Source: Geomicrobium sp. JCM 19038 (lineage in GTDB: Bacteria; Bacillota; Bacilli; Bacillales; Marinococcaceae). Taken from it: a DNA stretch of 64,000 nucleotides. Position 1 is the first letter of the stretch. Each line of letters starts with the position of its first letter. Of this stretch, positions 53,157 to 63,307 are shown piece by piece. Where the stretch lies: positions 62,001 to 126,000 of the forward strand of contig NZ_BAXA01000009.1 of assembly GCF_000698125.1 (NCBI RefSeq), read 5' to 3'. A model generated the notes under the pieces. It searched no databases. It was not told the origin of the DNA and saw only the letters and a list, made by a program, of their open reading frames with translations. Both the position numbers and the translations under genes were made by a program.

Positions 53157-53907
53157 CAGTCACCTTCCTCTTCCATCTTTTAAAATTGATAAAAATTACG
53201 ATATTTTGGAGCGCTCTACTGAAGCTGTTAAGCATTTTAAAGCAGAGCGTTCCTTTTTAGCGATTGTTGATCAAGATAGCGTAAGTAAAGTAAAGCATTG
53301 GTTGCAACCTGAACATGAACAGATGAGGATTGAGGTGAATGTGTTCACCGTCGATGGAGAACTCATTCTCGTTGATCTTTATGTTGGTTGGATTAGCGAA
53401 TTGCATGCAGAAGTACTCGTCGTCAAAAAGGACGAAGCGTTCTCGAGAGTTATGAATCAACTCGCTCAATTGCGATCAAGGTTACAAGATACGAACATGC
53501 AGCTTATGGTCGAGAAAGAACGGTTAGAAGTGACGATGGAAGAGAACCGTCAATTGTCTGCGCCGTTTATTACGTTAAACGATGACGTAGCACTCGTTCC
53601 GATGTTTGGAGATCTTGACGATAAGAAGATACGATCTGTAGAAGACAAATTGCTTAAGCAAATTTATGAAGATAGTGCAGATTATATTATTTTTGACTTT
53701 ACGGCTGTGGGAAAGATTTCGGATTATGGAATGGTCGGGCTTAAAAATATGCTTCAATCACTTTCCGTTATGGGGATGAGCGTAACGATTGCAGGTGTTG
53801 ATCGCTCAGTCGCAGCTTCTTTTCAACAATTTGAAGTTCAGAATTGGAATTTAACGTTTCAACATTCGTTGGAGAGTGCGTTAAAAAGCATGAATGTCAC
53901 GCAATAA
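53140..53907 (+). CDS. STAS-domain protein with PAS-like N-terminus, RsbR-like
   Basis: 255 residues. Residues 20-100 look like a PAS-type sensor fold; 102-140 is a coiled coil (RVMNQLAQLRSRLQDTNMQLMVEKERLEVTMEENRQL); 140-250 is a STAS domain with DYIIFDFTAVGKISDYGMVGLKNML and a C-terminal SVTIAGVDRSVAASF. This is the organisation of RsbR paralogues of the stressosome. The position normally holding the phosphorylated Thr/Ser (DT) reads D195-Y196, so kinase control of the usual kind may be lost. It overlaps the cobalamin-binding gene, which suggests that protein is its input. Confidence 0.85.
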   Translation: MQEQSNSHLPLPSFKIDKNYDILERSTEAVKHFKAERSFLAIVDQDSVSKVKHWLQPEHEQMRIEVNVFTVDGELILVDLYVGWISELHAEVLVVKKDEAFSRVMNQLAQLRSRLQDTNMQLMVEKERLEVTMEENRQLSAPFITLNDDVALVPMFGDLDDKKIRSVEDKLLKQIYEDSADYIIFDFTAVGKISDYGMVGLKNMLQSLSVMGMSVTIAGVDRSVAASFQQFEVQNWNLTFQHSLESALKSMNVTQ

Positions 53908-53932
53908 ATGCGGAGATTCATGCTTTTTTTAT
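53883..53932 (+). terminator. Terminator overlapping the end of the STAS gene
   Basis: AAAAAGCATGAAT (53883-53895) pairs with ATTCATGCTTTTT (53916-53928), followed by T's. It includes the last codons, so the operon ends here and the chemoreceptor is separate. Confidence 0.8.
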
Positions 53933-54016
53933 TGCACTTTAGTCGTGGTTTAGTGACAATGCATTTATGGGTATAAAGAATTATTGGTGATCTAAAAATA
54001 AAGGAGATAAGAACTA

Positions 54017-55544
54017 TTGAAAGTGAAAAAAAATAAGGTCATGCTCTTTTTTACAGGTTTTTTCATTGGTCTTCTATTACTTGTCATGGTTTTACATCGA
54101 GGAGTTGGTTGGCTAGATCGTTACCTCATGTTAACAGGAAGGGCAGGCAGCGGAGATTCCTCGCTAGTCATAACCTTTTTGCTAATCCTACCTGTTGTGT
54201 TTTTTATTGTCGCTTTATTGAATTATATTCGCTCAAAAGAGCATGACCTTATTGAATGGTTTGTTATGCTTTCTCTTACATTCGGAAGTATAGCATTAAT
54301 GCTGTTGGCGATGGGCTTGTTGAATATCATTTTTCGATTTTTATGGTACTCGCAGCTCTTGCTTATTATGAGCACATGCGGTTGTTAATTGTGAGTACGG
54401 TGATCTTTGCATTGCAACATGTTATCGGTTATTTTGCATTCCCAGAATTAATATGTGGAACTGGAGATTATCCATTTTCCTTGCTGATGATTCACGCTGT
54501 ATTTTTACTTGTAACTTCAGGTGTATTATTGACTCAAATTCGGTACGTAGTCAGTTTATTGCAGATGTGAAAGAAATTGATGACCGCCAACAGAAGATGA
54601 TCAAATCTCTTGTAGAACGCGTAGCAAGAACGTCAGAAGTTGTAACGTCGAATGTTGAGAAATTGGACAACTCTTCAAAGCGTTCAACAGAAACATCACT
54701 AAAAAATAAAGAGTCATTCTCACAAATGGAAGCGGGCGCTTCAATCCAAGTCGAGAATGCTGTGCTTAGCCAATCAGCATTAAAGAATGTGGAAGACCTC
54801 GTAAGTCAAATAGTACAAACAGGCAAAGAATCAGAGGCGATTGCAAGAGATGCGAGTCACTCAGCGACTGCAGGTTCTACGTATATGAGTGATTCAATGA
54901 TGCATATGGCTGGGATTGCGAATCATATGAATTACATGTATGAGCAAATGACGAGTCTGAACGAGAAAATGAAGGAAATTGGAAGGGTAACGGAGTTTAT
55001 TACGACGATTGGAGAACAGACAAACCTGTTATCACTTAATGCATCAATTGAAGCGGCAAGAGCGGGTAAGGAAGGTAAAGGCTTCTCGGTCGTTGCCAAA
55101 GAAATGCGCCGTTTGTCTGAACAATCAAATGAGAATGCGCAGATCATTGTGAAGATCATTTCCCAAATTCAATCTGAGACGAGCGAGTTAAATGAACGTA
55201 TAACGAAAGCACAAAAAGAAAGCACGTCTGGACTTAGCCAATCCGAACAAACGAAACAATTATTTGAAAGCATTGCGCTTAAAGCGGAAGAAGTGCATGA
55301 ACATTTGCTACAATCGTTGCATCATTCGAACACCATTCATACGGAAACCGAAAAAGCGTTAGAAAACGTCGAGAGTATGACGAGCGTGACAGAGCAGTAT
55401 CGTCAGACGATTAATGAAAGTGCTGTCGTTTCAGAGAAAGAACGGAACGATCGCCTTATTATGGATCAATCCATTCATGACTTAAAGCAACTGATCTTAA
55501 ATCTTCATGATGACTTAGGGGAGTTACGTGCACAAGAGCTTTGA
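54017..55544 (+). CDS. Membrane methyl-accepting chemotaxis-type signal transducer (two probable frameshifts)
   Basis: About 509 residues after repair. TTG 54017 follows AAAGGAGATAAG. Six membrane segments cover residues 8-180, including [27 protein letters not shown] and [11 protein letters not shown], the kind of sensor found in some Bacillus transducers with no external domain. Breaks at 54307 and 54543 are each repaired by one base ([32 protein letters not shown]). The signalling domain has the hairpin tip [45 protein letters not shown]. It overlaps the hydrolase gene by 17 bases. The signal could be a membrane property or gas; unknown. Confidence 0.9.
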
Positions 55545-55560
55545 AGAAGGTGGGATTCAA

Positions 55561-56544
55561 TTGTTTGAATCAATTCATCGTGCGATCCATAACAAAATAA
55601 TCCCTGGAGCGGTCGTTGCAGTCGAAAAAGGCAGTAATCGTACCATTGAAGTTTTTGGGAAGAAACACCCTCGTATTAATGACGAGCTGATGAGGCGAGA
55701 TACGCAATTTGACATTGCGTCTTTAACGAAAGTTGTCGCAGGTTTGACGGTTGTTTTTCATTTGATTGAACGTGGGCGATTGCAATTAAACCAACCGTTT
55801 CCGAGGTGTTGACTGATTGGACAGATCCTCGTGTTACAATCCGGCATTTGTTGCAACATACGTCAGGTTTAAAAGCGGATCATCCAACGAAGTATGAAGG
55901 ATTTAATCCTGAAGAGATCTATAAGGATTTGATGCAATCACCGTTACAATCGACTCCAGGAACAAAGAGGGTCTATTCAGATCTTGGCATGATGCTCTTG
56001 TATTACGTCTGTAGTAGTGTGATGGATATATCTTATGAAGACTATTTTCTACACCATGTTGCAAGACCACTCGGCTTTAAGGACACTACGTATTTACCAA
56101 ACCGATTGGAACCGATCGCGGCTACAGAGTATGATTTCGCTCGTGGAGTTTATAAACACGGGATTGTGCACGATGAGAAGGCAGAAAGAATGGGTGGTGT
56201 GAGCGCCCATGCAGGGTTGTTCTCGACGGCATCAGATCTACTAACGTTTTTATCGATGATGAAACAAGACGGAGCGAAGCTATTTGATGCAGCCTTATTC
56301 GAGAAGCGAAAGCTGGACTTGGCTTTGAAGTGGCAGGTACGACGTATCGTCATACTGGATTTACCGGGGTTCACATGTGGGTGATGATTCCCTTGATCTT
56401 CGCGCAGTTTTGCTAACGAACCGTGTCCACTTTGGAAGACAGGTGTCTATTCAGTCGCTTAGGAAACAAGTTGACGATGCAATTAAACAAAAATGGGCAT
56501 CTGCTACGAGCGATTCACCCACCCGAAACATAGATTATGAGTAA
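55561..56544 (+). CDS. Serine hydrolase, beta-lactamase/penicillin-binding-protein family (three probable frameshifts)
   Basis: About 328 residues after repair, start TTG 55561 (GAAGGTGGG upstream; GTG 55528 is possible). The nucleophile motif is SLTK in FDIASLTKVVAG, the second YSD in KRVYSDLGMM, the third HTG in TYRHTGFTGVHMW. Frame breaks near 55797, 56333 and 56383 are each repaired by adding one G (NQPVSEVLTDW; LKWAGTTYRH; MWVDDSLDLRAVLLTNRVH), ending at TAA 56542-56544. No signal peptide, so the protein is cytoplasmic unless exported otherwise. A role in peptide or ester hydrolysis is likely; substrate unknown. Confidence 0.85.
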
Positions 56545-56566
56545 TTGAAGTTTTAGGAGGGTTCGC

Positions 56567-56818
56567 ATGTTTCCAAGACGACCACCAAAATGGCACCATC
56601 CGTTTCCGTTACCTGGTCCAATGAAACCAGGTCAAGAAGTGATTGTTCCTGAAGTGTTTACGGTCCAACATCAACACGTAAAAAATCACGTATTCAAGCA
56701 CGTTCCTGTCTATCCAGAGACCTATAACGAAGTATACGATCAACAAGTCATTCATACAAATTGGCCTCCCCATCTTCAGCCCCATCCGCCTCACCCTCGG
56801 AGAAGGCCATTTTTCTAA
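56567..56818 (+). CDS. cotD: CotD-like spore coat protein
   Basis: 83 residues rich in His, Pro and basic residues: FPRRPPKWHHPFPLPGPMKPGQEVIVPEVFTVQHQHVKNHVFKHVPVYPETYNEVYDQQVIHTNWPP is cut here only for length reasons into its known repeat-like order: V-P-E, HVF-KHVPVYPE. CotD of B. subtilis has this same V-x-HIHP-type layout and sits in the inner coat. AGGAGGG precedes the ATG. It would be expressed late in the mother cell. A terminator follows. Confidence 0.82.
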   Translation: MFPRRPPKWHHPFPLPGPMKPGQEVIVPEVFTVQHQHVKNHVFKHVPVYPETYNEVYDQQVIHTNWPPHLQPHPPHPRRRPFF

Positions 56819-56819
56819 T

Positions 56820-56856
56820 GAAAAACTGTCAATCTAAGTAGATTGGCAGTTTTCTT
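56820..56856 (+). terminator. Rho-independent terminator
   Basis: AAAACTGTCAATCT, loop AAGT, AGATTGGCAGTTTT, then CTTTTTC. Confidence 0.9.
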
Positions 56857-56971
56857 TTTCAATGAATAATAGATGTCTTGAATAGTCTTCGCCGCCTATA
56901 AAGCTGTTGATGTATACTAGTAAAGACAAAAAATTCTGTACGAATCATCACGTAAAGTTGGGGGTACTGGC

Positions 56972-57984
56972 ATGATGGAATCATTTAAAGTAGAGGTTAG
57001 CCAACATCGGGGATCATCGTATGAAGTTGGTATGCATTTAGGGCAGCAAGTGAAAGGGAAGAAGATTGTTGACGTTTATGAATCGATTACTCGTCAACAA
57101 ATCGATATTGATGAAATGAAAGCATTGTATAAGACGTATGCTCCTCATTTACTTGATGAACTGGAAGGGTTAGCAGAGGCATTAACATGGCCTTTTGCAA
57201 GGTGGCAACTTGTTTCAGTGGGTATGATATTCCGAAAGTAGAAGCAATGGGATGTTCTACGATGATGTCAGGCTCGTATTATGTTCGCAACTATGATTTC
57301 TCTCCTGAATTGTATGATCATCGATTCGCATTGAGCGATCCGAAAGAAGGGTTCGCAACGGCAGGTTATCCATTGCAACTACTTGGAAGGCATGATGGAG
57401 TTAATGAACATGGCCTTGTCGCTGGCTTTCATTTCGTAAGTAACGCTGATTACCAAACTGGAATCTCTGCGTGGACCGCAATTCGAATGGTACTGGATAC
57501 GTGTAAGTCCACTGAAGATGCCGTTCATTTATTGAAGGCGATTCCACATGCAGCTTGTTACAATTTCTCGATTGCAGATTCTTCTGGTAAGCAAGTAGCC
57601 GTAGAAGCAACGCCAACGACCGTGAACGCACGGCATTCAACAAACGCATTAGCTTGTGTCAACCACTTTCAAACTGAACCACTTCAAACCGCCAATCGAA
57701 CGAACATTGAAGGCTCAAAAAAGCGAAACGAATACATTCAGCAACTTATAGAGAAGAAGGTATCGTTTACCGATGCATTTCGATTGTTTTCAGTGAAAGA
57801 TTCGCCTTTATTTTATACGGATTATGAGCAGTTATTTGGAACATTACATACATTTGCCTATGAGTTTACGACTTCGCGTGTTGTTACGTGTCCGGCTGGC
57901 AGAATCGATGTGTTGGACTTTATCTTTACTGACTGGATCAATGGTGAGAACCTACGCTTGGATCACGTATTAGGGGAGCGTTGA
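56972..57984 (+). CDS. C45-family acyltransferase/acid-ceramidase-like hydrolase (one probable frameshift)
   Basis: About 337 residues. It belongs to the autoproteolytic Ntn-hydrolase group of penicillin acyl-CoA acyltransferase: the future N-terminal cysteine is in AMGCSTMMSGSYYVRNYDFSP, and GLVAGFHFVS is the later core. ATG 56972 has GGGGGTACTGGC upstream. The raw frame breaks near 57214; one T restored gives QLVFSGYDIPKVEAMGCST. Bacillus members hydrolyse amides or bile-salt-like substrates, but this branch has no known natural substrate. It is convergent with the minus-strand operon. Confidence 0.85.
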
Positions 57985-57985
57985 T

Positions 57986-58366
57986 CTACGACAAGAATTG
58001 TGGATCGAATCCTCTCTTGATACAAGCATCTTGCGGTTTATGGACAGCGATTGCACGTTCGGAGACTTTTAAGACATCAAAACGAAGCTTAAAAAACTCA
58101 AACGTTACCATGCCAGTTGTACAATTCAAGAGAATATTTACAGTGTATCCACGACCGACAATGCCTTCAGCAGATTGATCTAGCTCATCGAAATTAATCG
58201 GTTCACCTGTGAAGTTTTCGAAGGGCGGTTCATAACCACCCTTCGTTTCATCGAACGACCTGAGATCTAAAATTAACCCACTAATAAATAGCAATATAGC
58301 GAATGCGCCAATGGTGGCAAGTAGATAAACACTTGATTTGCGTACGAGTTTAACGTAGTGGTTCAT
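57986..58366 (-). CDS. Small membrane-anchored protein at the end of the MMPL/two-component operon
   Basis: 126 residues from the ATG at 58366 (GGAGGTACAACG upstream). One membrane segment (VYLLATIGAFAILLFISGLIL) near residues 14-34, then an external domain of about 90 residues containing GYEPPFENFTGEPINFDELDQSAEGIVGRGYTVNILLNCTTG. No family recognised. It overlaps the response-regulator gene by 17 bases, so it is part of the same operon and could modulate the kinase or exporter. Confidence 0.75.
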   Translation of the reverse strand: MNHYVKLVRKSSVYLLATIGAFAILLFISGLILDLRSFDETKGGYEPPFENFTGEPINFDELDQSAEGIVGRGYTVNILLNCTTGMVTFEFFKLRFDVLKVSERAIAVHKPQDACIKRGFDPQFLS

Positions 58367-59099
58367 CGTTGTACCTCCGTTCGATTTGTTTAAGATCGTT
58401 TTTGGATCTTTGCTTCTTAAAGCGGTACCCGACACCCCAAACCGTTTCGATTTCATCAAAGTCACTATTGTTAATCGAGAGTTTATCGCGAATTTTTTTC
58501 ACGTGCACGGTAATTGTCGTAGGATCATTAATTGCATCCATTTTCCAGATTCGTTCGTAAAGATGCTCTTTCGAAAATACTTGCCCAACGTTTAGGACAA
58601 GAAAGCTAAGTAAATCAAACTCTTTGGCACGGAGTGCAACTTCAGTGCCATCCACCTCGACCGTGCGTGAGCTATGATCGATAAAGAGCCGTCCAATTGT
58701 CGTTTGATCGCTTGAAGGTTCGTTCATGGACGTAAGTCGTTCGTATCTTGCGACATGTGCCTTAACTTTGGCGACCAATTGGTTAGGGTTAAACGGTTTA
58801 ACGATATAGTCATCCGCTCCTAAGCCAAGACCCCGAATAACATCAATATCTTCAGATCGTGCAGTGACCATAAGAATGGGCACTTCTTTCACATTGCGAA
58901 TCGATTTGCAGATTGAAAAACCATCGATCCCCGGTAACATGACGTCTAACACAATAAGGTCATAGTCATTAGTTAAAGCAAGTTCCAGTCCGTCTGTTCC
59001 AGAGTGCTTCATCTCAACTGTGAAGCCGTTAATTTCAAGGTAATCTTTTTGTAGTTCAGAGATGCTTTTGTCATCTTCAATAATTAGAATTCGCTTCAT
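58350..59099 (-). CDS. OmpR-family response regulator
   Basis: 249 residues from the ATG at 59099 (AAGGAG upstream). Receiver: E8-D9-D10, phosphoacceptor D52 (LIVLDVMLPGIDG), K101 (DDYIVKPF). The C-terminal winged helix (about 140-235) has ALRAKEFDLLSFLVLNVGQVFSKEHLYERIW and ETVWGVGYRFKK. It overlaps the kinase gene by 23 bases. Direct repeats of TTAAC ahead of the MMPL gene are a likely binding site, giving autoregulation. Confidence 0.94.
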   Translation of the reverse strand: MKRILIIEDDKSISELQKDYLEINGFTVEMKHSGTDGLELALTNDYDLIVLDVMLPGIDGFSICKSIRNVKEVPILMVTARSEDIDVIRGLGLGADDYIVKPFNPNQLVAKVKAHVARYERLTSMNEPSSDQTTIGRLFIDHSSRTVEVDGTEVALRAKEFDLLSFLVLNVGQVFSKEHLYERIWKMDAINDPTTITVHVKKIRDKLSINNSDFDEIETVWGVGYRFKKQRSKNDLKQIERRYNDEPLR

Positions 59100-60585
59100 C
59101 CTCATTCTCCTTTGTCTCAATCTGTTGAGCGATGGGCAATGCAAAAGTAATGGTCGTTCCTTCGTTTATGACACTGTGAACATGTACGCTTCCACCATGA
59201 GCATCAATGATTTGCTTTACAATCGCTAAGCCAATTCCACTTCCATTACGTTCAGAACTTTGAGATGCTTCAGTACGATAAAAGCGATCGAATAAATATG
59301 GAATCTCTTGTTTCTCGACTCCAGATCCGTTATCAGTCATTGCAATTGATACATACGAACCGTCTAACATGGCAGACAGTTTAATTGTTTTATTTGCTTT
59401 GTTCATGAACTTCACGCTATTGGATGTGATATTTACGAACACTTTATAGAGTTGATCACGATCAGCAACGACCATCGTTGTTGGATCAATTTCCAGTTCT
59501 GCTAAAAACGTAATGTTCTCATACTCTAACTCAAATGTTTCTTTTATATCATGTAGATAATGAGTAAGGTTAACGTTTTCAAATTGAAAAGGAATGCTGT
59601 TCATATCTAATTTTGAATAGAGGAACAGTTCATCGATTAATTTATCCATTTCTGTTGATTTAGAATGAATGATTTGCATGTATTTCTCTAATTTATTCTG
59701 ATCTTCTGCAACGCCATCGAGTATACCTTGCACGTGACCTTGAATCGATGTGATTGGTGTTTTTAGATCATGAGAAATGTTGTTAATGAGTGCTTTTCGA
59801 TTGGCTTCATAGCTTTCTTGAATTGCTTTAGACTGTCGCAATTGAATTCTCATGTTCTCAAATGCAGCCGCAAGTTCGCCAACTTCATCTTGACGGGTGA
59901 TGGCTGTTTGCTGATTTAAATCCCCATTAGCAATCGCTTGAGCTGAAGTGTTAAGTTTTTTCAAAGGTAGAATAATATGCTTTGAAAAGACGTAAGTAAT
60001 GACAGCATTTGTTAGTAAATAAACAAAGATGAAACCCGCGATAACGAAAGGGACAACTTGTGTTAAAAAGGCGTCTACAGGTGATAGATCCAGTGTTATA
60101 AAAAGTGAACCGTGACGATCATCATCAAAATAAAAATCTGAACTTACATAAGCCCAAGAATGATCACCATTACGCAAGTAACCTTGGTCATTTAGTAGAC
60201 CATCATGGTTTGGTGTTTGACGGGTGGGAAGCTGAGGCAAATTGGGTTGATCTTCGTTAAAAGTCGTATGGATAATTTGATCATCTCTTCGTACAACAAT
60301 GTCGATTTGGCGATGGTTAAGCATACCTTCAAACTCAGAAATAACCGATTCATTTAATAAAGCATTAGGGTCTGTAGAAGCGATTTGTTGTAGGGAAGAC
60401 ACAGCGACTAGTTCATCATAGAAGAAATCCTCTACAGTACCGTTCTCAATGCTATAGAACTGTTTCATATCATCAATGTTTGTAAGAAATAATTGAAAAA
60501 GAAGGTGAAGAAAGAGTATGAATAATCCGATTGGAATAATCGTCATGAGTACGTAGGATAAGAGTAGCTTAATTCGTATGGACAT
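59077..60585 (-). CDS. Sensor histidine kinase with HAMP domain
   Basis: 502 residues from the ATG at 60585 (AAGGGAG upstream). Membrane segments at about 7-30 and 178-200 frame a 145-residue external sensor domain. A HAMP domain (about 200-255) follows, then the phosphoacceptor H272 in NNISHDLKTPITSIQGH, N box NITSNSVKFMNKA, G1 DNGSGVEKQEIP, F box FDRFYR and G2 GSGIGLAIVKQI. It is the cognate partner of the next gene. The external domain presumably senses a cell-envelope or membrane-active signal, given the MMPL gene in front. Confidence 0.94.
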   Translation of the reverse strand: MSIRIKLLLSYVLMTIIPIGLFILFLHLLFQLFLTNIDDMKQFYSIENGTVEDFFYDELVAVSSLQQIASTDPNALLNESVISEFEGMLNHRQIDIVVRRDDQIIHTTFNEDQPNLPQLPTRQTPNHDGLLNDQGYLRNGDHSWAYVSSDFYFDDDRHGSLFITLDLSPVDAFLTQVVPFVIAGFIFVYLLTNAVITYVFSKHIILPLKKLNTSAQAIANGDLNQQTAITRQDEVGELAAAFENMRIQLRQSKAIQESYEANRKALINNISHDLKTPITSIQGHVQGILDGVAEDQNKLEKYMQIIHSKSTEMDKLIDELFLYSKLDMNSIPFQFENVNLTHYLHDIKETFELEYENITFLAELEIDPTTMVVADRDQLYKVFVNITSNSVKFMNKANKTIKLSAMLDGSYVSIAMTDNGSGVEKQEIPYLFDRFYRTEASQSSERNGSGIGLAIVKQIIDAHGGSVHVHSVINEGTTITFALPIAQQIETKENEDEANSNY

Positions 60586-60645
60586 GTCGTGCTCTCCCTT
60601 CACTTTGCTTACTTCTCCATTGTAGTTGAAATGGAGTGGAATCAT

Positions 60646-62905
60646 TTATCTTTTTGACACTTCCTTTTTAGTAAAAGGAAACCACCAATTCCAATTTCCA
60701 AGTAGTTTCATCGTAGCAGGTACTAAGAACAAGCGAACGATTGTTGCATCAAGTGCAATGGCAAGTGCCATCCCAAGCCCTAATTGTTGCATCGGCAATA
60801 CGCCTGCAAAAGCAAATGAACCAAAAACAACGACCATAATAAGCGCTGCTCCAGAAATCATTGGAGCGGTTTTTTCTAAGCCAATCGCAACACTTTCTTC
60901 GTTAGACAAACCTTTTTGATATTCTTCTTGTACTCGACTTAACAAAAACACTTCGTAATCTGTACTCAGGCTGAACAAAAGACCGAGCAATAAAATCGGT
61001 ATAAAGCTCTGAATAAATCCAAAATCGCCAAACCCGAAAATCGTTGAACCGAGCCCCCATTGGAAAACAACAACGAGTATTCCATACGTTGCTCCTAATG
61101 AAAGGACGTTTAAAACAATGGCTTTCAAAGGTAATAATAAACTTCTAAACGTAACGACTAAAACGAGAAATAAAAGCATTAAGGTGAACGTTAAAACCAT
61201 CGGTAAACTTTCATTTAATGATTGGCTCGTATCCATTCCTTCTGCAGTTTCACCACCAACATAAACCACATAGTCTTCACTCGTTGCTAGGCGATCTCGA
61301 ATGTCTTGCACGATGGCACGATTCGTGTCGCTAGAAGAGTGATCGGTTGTAATAACATCAAACACGGCAAGTTGATTGTTCTTGCTTACGTGTCGGTTAA
61401 TCAACATCCAGTCATCTTCATGTAACGCTTGTTGATGCTCATTTAACAGTGAATGAATCTCAGATGCTTCTAAGTTAGGGAAGAATGAAAATAGAGAACT
61501 GACTTCTTCAACGTCTGGAATATTTTCCAATTCTTCGTTTAATATAGAGAGTTTCTCGAGTAGTTGTGGTTCGGTAATCACGTCATTTTCTATTGCAACA
61601 ACGACTTGAATTGGGGAAGCAAACCCTACGCCAAAGCCTTCTTCTAGATGAGCTAACCCATGCCGAACTTGTGTCTGTTCAGGCAGCATACGGGAGTCAG
61701 GCGTTGACACTTCTAATTCAAGTGCGGGTACGGCCATAGCAAGAAGCAACATAATTGAAGCAACGAGATAAACGACGGGGCGCTTCATGACGCGATGCGC
61801 AAGTCGATACCATTTGCCTTCACCTGTGGATCCGTCTCGAATGGACAAAAAGGGAATTTTCCATGCGTTAATTCGCGTACCGATTAATGCCAAACAAGCA
61901 GGTAATAATGTAAGACTTGTTACCATGAGGAAGAAGACGACAACGATTACGCCTAAAGCAATTGAACGAACAGCGGCAATATCAACGAGTAGAATTGCAG
62001 ACATTGCACCAATAATAGTCAATGCAGAGAACAGTATGGCGTGCCCTGCTGTACCCATTGTTTGTGTGACAGCTTCGGCGACTTGATTAGACGATTGTTC
62101 TAACTGTTCTCGGAATCGTTTTATGAAAATGAGGGCAAAGTCAATGCCTACACCGATGCCTAACATGAGGGCTGCATCAAGAACAAAGATCGATAACTCG
62201 ATCCATTGAGAGAACCAATAAAGCACGCCAAGAGATGTAACAATTGAAAAGCTCGATAATACTAACGGCATTAGTGAAGAAACGACGGAACGAAAGACAA
62301 CCAATAAGACGATCAAAATGATAGGCAAGGCGTATAAATGAGCATTCTCTAACCCTTGTTGGCTTAGCTCATTCATCTCTGCCCAAAATGCTGGTGCTCC
62401 TAAAATTGTAGCTTCAAAACCATCCGTTTGAATAGAGCTTGATAAGCGTCCTTGGATATCTGCTAATACGTTTTGCGCGAAGCTTCATCAATGTTTAGTT
62501 CAATAAAGCCGATACTTGTCTGACCACCGTCAGAAACGAATAGATCTTGTAGATGCTCTGGGGCGTCGATCCACGTATAGACACGATCAATCTCTGCTTC
62601 ACGTTGCAGTGACATGGAGCCTGCTCAATTGCCTCTGTATACACGTCTGAACCGACTTGCTCTGTTTCATGATTGATTACGAGTGTTAATGATGTTTCAT
62701 CTCTAGACTCGAACTCTTCAGATAGTCGCTCAGACGCGAGGTTAGAATCAGAACCTGGAACACCCCACCCACCTCCAGTGAGGTGCTCACCGATCTGTGA
62801 ACCGTAATATCCCCCGAATGTAAGAAGAATTAGCCAGAAACTAATCACTTTCCATTTGTGTGTAACCACCCATTTGCCTAAATGCTTAAGCGCGTTTTCC
62901 ACCAT
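60646..62905 (-). CDS. MMPL-family RND exporter (two probable frameshifts)
   Basis: About 753 residues after repair, twelve membrane segments and two large external loops. ATG 62905 follows AAAGGAGG. It starts WVVTHKWKVISFWLILLTFGGYYGSQ. Breaks near 62621 and 62485 are each repaired by one base (EAIEQGSMSLQREAEIDRVYTW; LNIDESFAQNVLADIQGRLSSS). The family motif GIGVGIDFALIFIKRFREQLE is intact in the first half, and LLGLLFSLSTDYEVFLLSRVQEEY in the second, each with Asp residues for proton coupling. MMPL proteins move lipids, siderophores or drugs out of the cell. It heads a four-gene operon with its regulators. Confidence 0.9.
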
Positions 62906-63307
62906 GTGATGTCCTCCTTTAGATCGACGATTTCTTCGTTCAGTTTAATCAGCACTTCTAAGCATTCTCTAACCGAATTCTTAACTTTTTATTAACGAAT
63001 CTAAAGGAAGTTTAGTCACGCTAAAGAGGAACGTGTTCATCAAACACGTTCCAATAAATAAAAGGGAGCAATTTTGATAGCTTCTTGTTTGACTCTTTAT
63101 GATTCGTTTAACTTCATTTGCATGCTTGCTTTGGCAACCGTATTCTTTATTTTTGTGGGTATGTTTTACCATTGATTGTTTAGTTTTGCTCGTACTATGC
63201 AAATCAGCATTCTTTGAAACACACAAATTCAGATTAGAGATTGTCACCAGTGTTTCGTCCAAACCGAACCGGACGATTAATCATACTGTACAAGGGGAGG
63301 GAGTCGA
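62906..63307. other. Divergent intergenic region between the MMPL operon and a CgeB-like gene
   Basis: About 400 bases. It holds the TAAC repeats at 62970-62996, a perfect 10-base hairpin (GGAACGTGTT / AACACGTTCC, 63028-63052) and the ribosome site AAGGGGAGGG at 63291-63300. Open frames on both strands at 62981-63311 have no ribosome sites. Confidence 0.55.
62970..62996 (-). promoter_or_regulatory. Direct repeats upstream of the MMPL operon, candidate regulator site
   Basis: TAAC occurs at 62970, 62982 and 62993 (spacing 12 and 11 bases), the last two as TTAAC. OmpR-type regulators bind direct repeats with about one helical turn between them. It lies 65-90 bases before the MMPL start. Confidence 0.4.
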
